Assembly (NCBI GenBank): GCA_964535545.1
Contig: CAZHUT010000030.1
Coordinates: forward strand, 1 to 10,807
Source: DALYCO01 sp964535545
Lineage (GTDB): Bacteria > Patescibacteriota > Minisyncoccia > Phycocordibacterales > UBA9973
DNA length: 10,807 nt
Reading direction: 5' to 3'
Below are positions 6,673 to 10,807 of this stretch, one piece after another (position 1 is the first letter of the stretch; each line of letters opens with the position of its first letter). The notes beneath the pieces were generated by a model. That model was not told the origin of the DNA. It saw only the letters and a program-made list of their open reading frames with translations, and did not search any database. The position numbers were made by a program, and so were the translations under genes.

Positions 6673-8742
6673 TTAGAGTGCAAGGCCGTAGTCGATAACG
6701 CGGTCGGCCAGATCCGCTCGGAGCACTTTGATCTTTATCTGATCTCCAACTCGGAAACGTTTCTTCGTTTTCTTGCCGATCAATGCCATATCGCGTTCTG
6801 CCAAGCTGAAAAAGTCGTTTCCAAGTTCTTTCAATTGTATCATGCCTTCAGATTTGGTTTCGAGTTCCTCGACGAAAAGGCCTCGTTCGGTAACGCCAGT
6901 AATAACGCCGATATATTCTTCGCCGATGCGAGTCTGCATGTATTCTACTTGTTTGTATTTGATCGAAGCGCGTTCTGCTTCGGCGGCATTTCGCTCGCGC
7001 TCAGAAGCATGCAGCATCATCTTCTCGAAATGCTTCTGGTCCTTAGTTCTGATTGGTTTGTGGGTGAGAATATTCTGGAGTAATCGGTGTACAACAAGAT
7101 CCGGATATCGACGAATTGGGGAAGTGAAGTGCGTGTAATCTTCAAAGCCCAAACCGAAGTGACCGATATTTTTTGTAGAGTAAATCGCTTTAGCCATTGA
7201 GCGTATCAACACGCTTGTGATCATATCCTTCTCAGGCGCATGGGCGAGTTCTTTGAGCAATTGGTCAAACATCTTTGGCTTCAACTTTCCTTTCGGCATA
7301 GTGTAACCAAGATTTTCGACGAGGTAGGTGAAATCGGCGATCTTGTCTGCGTCTGGAAGATCGTGAATACGGTACACGCCGATACCGTCACGCTTTTCTT
7401 CTTTTTTGAATTCTTCCGCTACCTTGCGATTAGCCAGGAGCATAAATTCTTCGATCAATTTGTGTGTATCGCCGCGGACTTTGCGAAATGCTTCGAGCGG
7501 AACGCCATGTTCATCGAGTTTAAACTTTACTTCGTCGGTATCAAGAATAAGTGTGCCATGTTCCTGGCGTTTTGCTAAAAGTCTTTTTGCAAGATTATTG
7601 AGGAGCTCAAGCTCGTTCAGCATCGGGCCTTCGCCAGTATCCAAAACAAGCTGAGCTTCTTCGTATGAAAATCGTTTTGCCGAATGAATGACGGTTTTTC
7701 CAAACCACGCATCAATCACTTTTGCGTCCGGTGTCATGGTCACGATTGTGCTCATTGCCAGTCGATCAACGTTTGGTTTCAAACTACAGAGATCGTTTGA
7801 AAGCGCTTCGGGAAGCATTGGAATCGTTCGGTCAACCAGATAGACTGAGGTACCGCGCGCAAAAGCTTCACGATCGAGCGCGGTACCCGGCTTCACATAG
7901 TGTGACACATCGGCGATGTGAATGCCGATTTCATAGTTTCCGTCTGGAAGTACTTGCACTGAAAGTGCATCGTCAAAATCTTTTGCATCGATCGGATCGA
8001 TGGTGCATGTTGGTACTTTGCGCATATCGCGTCGGCCGGCTTTTTCCGCTTCACTGATGCCGCGCTTTTCCCAGTCTTGTGCTTCTTGTTCAACATCAGC
8101 TGGGAAATCAGAGGGGAAGCCGCGTTCAAGAGCGATACCCAGCATTTCTGCATTGTTGTTTCCCGGTTTGCCGAGAATCTTCGTTACCTTGCCCAATGGT
8201 TCAGCTTTTGCGTCTTTCCAAAGAATAATTTCACAAAAAACTTTTTCACCGCTCTTAGCGCCAAAGAGTTCATCTTTTGGGATGATGATTTCGCGGTACA
8301 TGCGTGGGTCATCGGCTTTGAGTTGATACACGCCATCGGTCTGCTGAAGCACGCCGGTAAATCCAACTTTGCTTCGTGATAGAACTTTAGTTACTCGTGC
8401 AGTTCGGTAATGTTTTGTTTGCGCATTCAAAAGGATCTCGACGAGATCTCCATGGAGGCCAGTATTCAAATCTGCCGGTTCAACGCTGATCAATTCTTTC
8501 CAACCTTCAACGCGAACATTTCCATAACCGCGGGCAGAAACGAGCAGCGTTCCGGTGAGGGGAGCACCTGCTTTGTGTTTCGGATTGCCATGCTTGTCAG
8601 AATGCTTGCCGTGTTTCTTGAATGAGCCAGATTTTGCGCGTCCTTCGTGCCGGTCTTTTCTGCCAGAATGAGACTGTGTGCGGGAGTGTTTTCCTTTATG
8701 ACCAGGGCCGCCCTTCTTTTTGGATGTTTGTTTCTTTTTCAC
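6673..8742 (-). CDS. rnr: Ribonuclease R (RNB family 3'-5' exoribonuclease)
   Basis: RNase R degrades structured RNA from the 3' end in the cytoplasm and helps with mRNA and rRNA quality control. Residues 1-60 are a disordered tail of Lys, His, Gly and Ser. Next come cold-shock/OB-type segments: GTLLVSARGYGNVRV (64-78) and a second around 128-190. The RNB catalytic domain carries TIDPIDAKDFDDA (247-259), with Asp249, Asp255, Asp257 and Asp258 as the Mg-binding set, and the HFTSPIRRYPDL signature (538-549). The C-terminus (about 605-689) is an S1 domain. I see no N-terminal helix-turn-helix as in E. coli RNase R, and the basic tail is at the N-terminus rather than the C-terminus. Length 689 is shorter than the E. 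coli enzyme. The start is GTG at 8742, supported by a -10 box six bases upstream. First gene of a likely operon with the wall-enzyme fusion. Confidence 0.95.
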   Translation of the reverse strand: MKKKQTSKKKGGPGHKGKHSRTQSHSGRKDRHEGRAKSGSFKKHGKHSDKHGNPKHKAGAPLTGTLLVSARGYGNVRVEGWKELISVEPADLNTGLHGDLVEILLNAQTKHYRTARVTKVLSRSKVGFTGVLQQTDGVYQLKADDPRMYREIIIPKDELFGAKSGEKVFCEIILWKDAKAEPLGKVTKILGKPGNNNAEMLGIALERGFPSDFPADVEQEAQDWEKRGISEAEKAGRRDMRKVPTCTIDPIDAKDFDDALSVQVLPDGNYEIGIHIADVSHYVKPGTALDREAFARGTSVYLVDRTIPMLPEALSNDLCSLKPNVDRLAMSTIVTMTPDAKVIDAWFGKTVIHSAKRFSYEEAQLVLDTGEGPMLNELELLNNLAKRLLAKRQEHGTLILDTDEVKFKLDEHGVPLEAFRKVRGDTHKLIEEFMLLANRKVAEEFKKEEKRDGIGVYRIHDLPDADKIADFTYLVENLGYTMPKGKLKPKMFDQLLKELAHAPEKDMITSVLIRSMAKAIYSTKNIGHFGLGFEDYTHFTSPIRRYPDLVVHRLLQNILTHKPIRTKDQKHFEKMMLHASERERNAAEAERASIKYKQVEYMQTRIGEEYIGVITGVTERGLFVEELETKSEGMIQLKELGNDFFSLAERDMALIGKKTKKRFRVGDQIKIKVLRADLADRVIDYGLAL

Positions 8743-8748
8743 TGCCTG

Positions 8749-8757
8749 ATTGTACCA
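8749..8757 (-). promoter_or_regulatory. Extended -10 promoter of rnr, spaced for a leaderless transcript
   Basis: On the minus strand TGG-TACAAT occupies 8757-8749, an extended -10 element. Only six bases separate it from the GTG start at 8742, so transcription would begin at or next to the start codon. The -35 is poor (CTTAGA at a 16-base spacing), which an extended -10 can tolerate. A weak AGG lies four bases before GTG but would lie at or outside the predicted RNA 5' end. Confidence 0.5.
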
Positions 8758-8793
8758 TATATGAGTGTGTTCTAAGGCCTTAAAAGTTACGGG

Positions 8794-8821
8794 TTGACAT
8801 CTAGGAAAATTCTGATAGGAT
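8794..8821 (+). promoter_or_regulatory. Promoter of rpsP, spaced for a leaderless transcript
   Basis: A perfect -35 TTGACA (8794-8799), a 16-base spacer and TGA-TAGGAT (8813-8821), an extended -10. Seven bases separate the -10 from ATG at 8829, so the predicted +1 coincides with the start codon. The AGGG at 8822-8825 could look like a Shine-Dalgarno, but it would lie upstream of the RNA start. Confidence 0.65.
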
Positions 8822-8828
8822 AGGGCAC

Positions 8829-9134
8829 ATGTTAATGATCAGATTACAGCGCATTGGCCGCAAGAACGACCCAGCATTCCGAGTCGTTTTGACCGACCAC
8901 AAAAATGCAGCTAAAAGCGGAAAGTTCTTGGAAGTATTGGGAATGTACAATCCAAAGCAGGGTACAAAGGCCTTCAATGGCGATCGTATCAAGGAATGGA
9001 TGGGCAAGGGCGCACAGCTCTCTGATACAGTCCACAACTTCCTCGTTGACGCAAAAATTGTAGAAGGAAAGAAAGTAAACGTCCTCTCAAAGAAAGCTCC
9101 AACAAAGAAGCGAAAAGAACTCAAACAGGCATAA
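8829..9134 (+). CDS. rpsP: 30S ribosomal protein S16
   Basis: S16 binds 16S rRNA early in 30S assembly. The N-terminal MIRLQRIGRKNDPAFRVV is the family signature, followed by the GKFLEVLGMYNP strand-turn (31-42) and the helix GDRIKEWMGKGAQLSDTV (51-68). Total length of 101 residues is normal, with a short Lys-rich tail. The start is ATG 8829; ATG 8835 is also possible and would give MIRLQ as the N-terminus. It is transcribed divergently from rnr from its own strong promoter and is followed directly by a hairpin terminator, so it seems monocistronic here. In many bacteria it is co-transcribed with khpA, rimM and trmD; here purK on the other strand separates it from khpA. Confidence 0.97.
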   Translation: MLMIRLQRIGRKNDPAFRVVLTDHKNAAKSGKFLEVLGMYNPKQGTKAFNGDRIKEWMGKGAQLSDTVHNFLVDAKIVEGKKVNVLSKKAPTKKRKELKQA

Positions 9135-9166
9135 AAAAAGACGCGCTCCGGAAGGGGCGCGTTTTT
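9133..9166. terminator. Bidirectional terminator shared by rpsP and purK
   Basis: ACGCGCTCC (9141-9149) pairs with GGGGCGCGT (9154-9162) around GGAA (9150-9153): a nine-pair, GC-rich stem with one G-U. A T-run (9162-9166) follows on the plus strand for rpsP. The A-run 9133-9139 gives a U-run on the minus strand for purK, which ends at 9193. Confidence 0.85.
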
Positions 9167-9192
9167 GTTTGCAGCATAGAATTTGTTAAACG

Positions 9193-10356
9193 CTATGCAA
9201 CCTGGTTAAAAATTTTATACGAAATAGAATCTGCTGGTAGTTCAAATGGTTCATCCTGATGGCCCATTTTTCTGCCTGGGCGTTCCTCTTTGCCATAGAG
9301 CAAAACTGAAAGCTTGGGCTCGATTTGCGAACCTGCATACATTGACGCTTCACTGCCAATAATATTGGTCATAATCCCGCCACTTACTGCATGCGGAACG
9401 AGTACAACATCCTCAGCCAAAATTGTGGCAAGCATGTTGAACTGGCTTACGGTGTGAGTATGACGTGTACCGTGACCACTATTGTGCGGACGCGGTGCCA
9501 TTTCATTAAAGATAATAGCGTCAGTCTTTGCATCGTAGAAAAACTCAATACACAGAATGCCGGTCAGCTTCAAGTGCTGAGCAATTTTGTAGGCAATATT
9601 TTGCGCCCGTTCGTTGATGCTTTTTGAAATATTCGGACCGGGGAACGTTGTGGTATCCAGCAGTGTTGATTTTCCTTTTGGTGTCTCAACGCTTCTGTGC
9701 TTGTTCTCAAATGCGGGGTAAGCAACAGCATGGCCTTTTGAGTCCATGCCGATGATAACCGACAGCTCAAACTTAAAGTCCACAATTGATTCGATAATGC
9801 AGGGCAGCTTGCCAATTTCTTGCCATTTCTGCTTTAGTTCTTTTAGGCTGGAAACTTTCCATGTGTTATTGCCATCGTACCCGCCAGAACGTGTCTTTAA
9901 AATTACCGGAAAAGAGAAGCTGGTTGGTTCAGGCGATTCTGCTCCTGCCATTTCCTGATCCCATAGAAAGATTTCCTGCTCGGTAACGTTCCAGTACAGT
10001 GGGGTCGCAATGCCTAAGTTGCGAGCCATATTTTTTTCTTTCAACCGGTCTTGGCCGATTCTAATAACATTTGGCTCAGGGCAAACCTTGGTATGGTTTC
10101 TGAAAATTTCAAAAGCGCTAGCCGGAACTGTTTCAAATTCCGTAGTGATGCCGTCTTTGCATAATTTCGCAAAGCGGGTAAGTTCTTGCACATTATCATA
10201 TTCGGCAATGATTACTTCATCTGCGAACTTGTGTGCGCAGCCAGTTTTCTCCCTGTCGTAAATGATAATTCTGCAGTTTTTGTAGGCTTTGCGTAACGCC
10301 TCGATAAGCATAAGCGCAAGCTGGCCTCCGCCAGTGATTCCAAATACTGTTTGCAT
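9193..10356 (-). CDS. purK: N5-carboxyaminoimidazole ribonucleotide synthase (PurK)
   Basis: PurK is the ATP-grasp enzyme that carboxylates AIR to N5-CAIR with ATP and bicarbonate in purine synthesis; PurE then isomerises the product. Visible motifs: an N-terminal GITGGGQLA nucleotide-fold loop (6-14), TTEFETVP (71-78), the ATP-grasp stretch KTRSGGYDG (154-162), the metal and substrate segment NEMAPRPHNSGH (284-295) and the C-terminal YGKEERPGRKMGH (354-366). At 387 residues the length is usual. ATG 10356 is the only start that keeps the glycine loop near the N-terminus. No purE or other purine gene is in the window. Its place between rpsP and khpA, on the opposite strand, points to insertion into the ribosomal cluster. 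I found no convincing promoter upstream and no purine operator. Confidence 0.93.
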   Translation of the reverse strand: MQTVFGITGGGQLALMLIEALRKAYKNCRIIIYDREKTGCAHKFADEVIIAEYDNVQELTRFAKLCKDGITTEFETVPASAFEIFRNHTKVCPEPNVIRIGQDRLKEKNMARNLGIATPLYWNVTEQEIFLWDQEMAGAESPEPTSFSFPVILKTRSGGYDGNNTWKVSSLKELKQKWQEIGKLPCIIESIVDFKFELSVIIGMDSKGHAVAYPAFENKHRSVETPKGKSTLLDTTTFPGPNISKSINERAQNIAYKIAQHLKLTGILCIEFFYDAKTDAIIFNEMAPRPHNSGHGTRHTHTVSQFNMLATILAEDVVLVPHAVSGGIMTNIIGSEASMYAGSQIEPKLSVLLYGKEERPGRKMGHQDEPFELPADSISYKIFNQVA

Positions 10357-10437
10357 ATAGGTTTGGTCTTTTGGTTTAAGAGAGTGATGTAATTCCCATT
10401 ACCTTACCACACAACCCAACTTTTTCAAGCGTTTCCA

Positions 10438-10466
10438 TTGACTGAGTTGGCTACCCAGGGTATACT
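10438..10466 (+). promoter_or_regulatory. Sigma70-type promoter upstream of khpA
   Basis: TTGACT (10438-10443), a 17-base spacer and TATACT (10461-10466), close to consensus in both boxes. Predicted start is near 10473, giving a leader of about 60 bases to khpA. It would let khpA be expressed independently of rpsP. Confidence 0.65.
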
Positions 10467-10471
10467 TGAAA

Positions 10472-10501
10472 TAAGCAGTAGATTTCAGTCGCTTCTGCTT
10501 A
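10472..10501 (+). other. Hairpin at the 5' end of the khpA leader
   Basis: TAAGCAG (10472-10478) pairs with CTGCTTA (10495-10501) as a 7-bp stem over a 16-base loop. It begins at the predicted transcription start. It may stabilise the RNA 5' end or serve as a binding site; it lacks a U-run, so it is not a terminator. Confidence 0.4.
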
Positions 10502-10519
10502 GAATTACAAGTTTACATA

Positions 10520-10525
10520 TATATA
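10520..10525 (+). promoter_or_regulatory. Possible second -10 box immediately upstream of khpA
   Basis: TATATA ends seven bases before ATG 10533, the same spacing as at rpsP, and would yield a leaderless khpA RNA. A weak CTTAGA lies 16 bases upstream, like the weak -35 of rnr. The local AT-richness makes a chance match possible. Confidence 0.3.
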
Positions 10526-10532
10526 GAACGAT

Positions 10533-10807
10533 ATGATGGACGATAAGGCATTCCTCGAGTACGTTGTAAAAGCTTTGGTTGATAACCCTAATGATGTAAA
10601 GATCGACCGAACAGTCGATGAAATGGGCGTTTTGATCACTCTCACTGTCAATCCGGCAGATATGGGCAAGATCATCGGCCGCATGGGTAATACAGCAAAG
10701 GCTATCCGTACACTCCTCCGCGTGATTGGTATGAAGAATAACGCTCGCGTTAACTTGAAGATCAACGAACCAGAAGGTGGTACAAAGGCAGCAAACCCAA
10801 CTTCAGC
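10533..10807 (+). CDS. khpA: KH-domain RNA-binding protein KhpA, 3' end beyond the window
   Basis: KhpA (YlqC family) is a small single-KH-domain RNA-binding protein; in Gram-positive bacteria it pairs with KhpB/Jag and affects cell division and RNA fate. Translating from ATG 10533 (a second ATG follows at 10536) gives MMDDKAFLEYVVKALVDNP, then a beta strand VLITLTVNP and the KH loop GKIIGRMGNTA with its GxxG (G-R-M-G), then the helix AIRTLLRVIG. The frame stays open to the window edge after 91 codons, near the usual end of this short family; the last residues are Gly/Thr/Ala/Pro-rich. Its usual partner upstream, rpsP, is present but separated by purK. Confidence 0.9.
   Translation, partial: MMDDKAFLEYVVKALVDNPNDVKIDRTVDEMGVLITLTVNPADMGKIIGRMGNTAKAIRTLLRVIGMKNNARVNLKINEPEGGTKAANPTS

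Noticed and set aside
6669..6683. TTG start for the wall-enzyme fusion, overlapping the end of rnr by 11 bases
   Set aside because: An ATG lies 15 bases downstream in frame, just past the rnr stop, and begins a normal basic-plus-hydrophobic signal anchor. TTG is kept only as an alternative.
7240..8379. Plus-strand open frames antisense to rnr
   Set aside because: Their sequences are Ser/Arg/Phe-rich shadows of the RNase R codons, without family motifs.
10416..10450. Inverted repeat CCAACT / AGTTGG upstream of khpA and purK
   Set aside because: Only six bases per arm with a 23-base gap; such matches are expected by chance, and it resembles no purine operator I know.
1..10807. Recoding of TGA to glycine (as in Gracilibacteria and SR1)
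   Set aside because: All genes read cleanly with standard stops and none needs an internal TGA. No gene here ends in TGA, but six stops are too few to argue from.
1..10807. CRISPR arrays, tRNA or rRNA genes, insertion sequences, attachment sites
   Set aside because: I looked for regularly spaced repeats, cloverleaf-like segments, transposase motifs and terminal repeats around the secreted-protein cassette and saw none.

Overview
The window looks like a piece of a Candidate Phyla Radiation (Patescibacteria, probably Parcubacteria-like) chromosome. The grounds are indirect: a reduced SMC of about 755 residues, a multidomain cell-wall fusion protein, short intergenic gaps, promoters placed almost on top of start codons, and the sequence style of ribosomal protein S16. 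I could not run a taxonomic search. The six genes whose 3' ends lie clear of the window edge all stop with TAA or TAG, and all reading frames are intact under the standard bacterial code.

Layout. Positions 2-2272 (+) encode an SMC-type ATPase. Positions 2324-3424 (-) and 3533-4306 (+) are two divergently transcribed, predicted exported proteins of unknown function. They sit around a nearly mirror-symmetric promoter region and are the most AT-rich genes in the stretches I counted. Positions 4365-6668 (-) encode a membrane-anchored fusion of an L,D-transpeptidase fold lacking its catalytic Cys, a D,D-carboxypeptidase and a CapA-like phosphoesterase. It lies directly downstream of RNase R (6673-8742, -) in a likely two-gene operon. 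Divergent from RNase R is rpsP (8829-9134, +). PurK follows on the opposite strand (9193-10356, -), and the window ends in khpA (10533 onward, +), which runs off the edge. Hairpin terminators lie at 2271-2305, 4336-4366 and 9133-9166.

How it fits together. In many bacteria smc, rpsP and khpA belong to one neighbourhood (rnc-smc-ftsY-ffh-rpsP-khpA-rimM-trmD). Here smc, rpsP and khpA keep order and strand, but the gaps are filled with other genes, mostly on the opposite strand. The core therefore covers chromosome organisation (SMC), RNA turnover (RNase R), ribosome assembly (S16) and an RNA-binding KH protein. The insertions carry envelope functions, purine synthesis and unknown secreted proteins.

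The points most worth a second look are the triple-domain wall protein with a Cys-to-Gly change, the symmetric back-to-back promoter of the two secreted-protein genes, the apparently hinge-less SMC, and several promoters spaced for leaderless transcripts.
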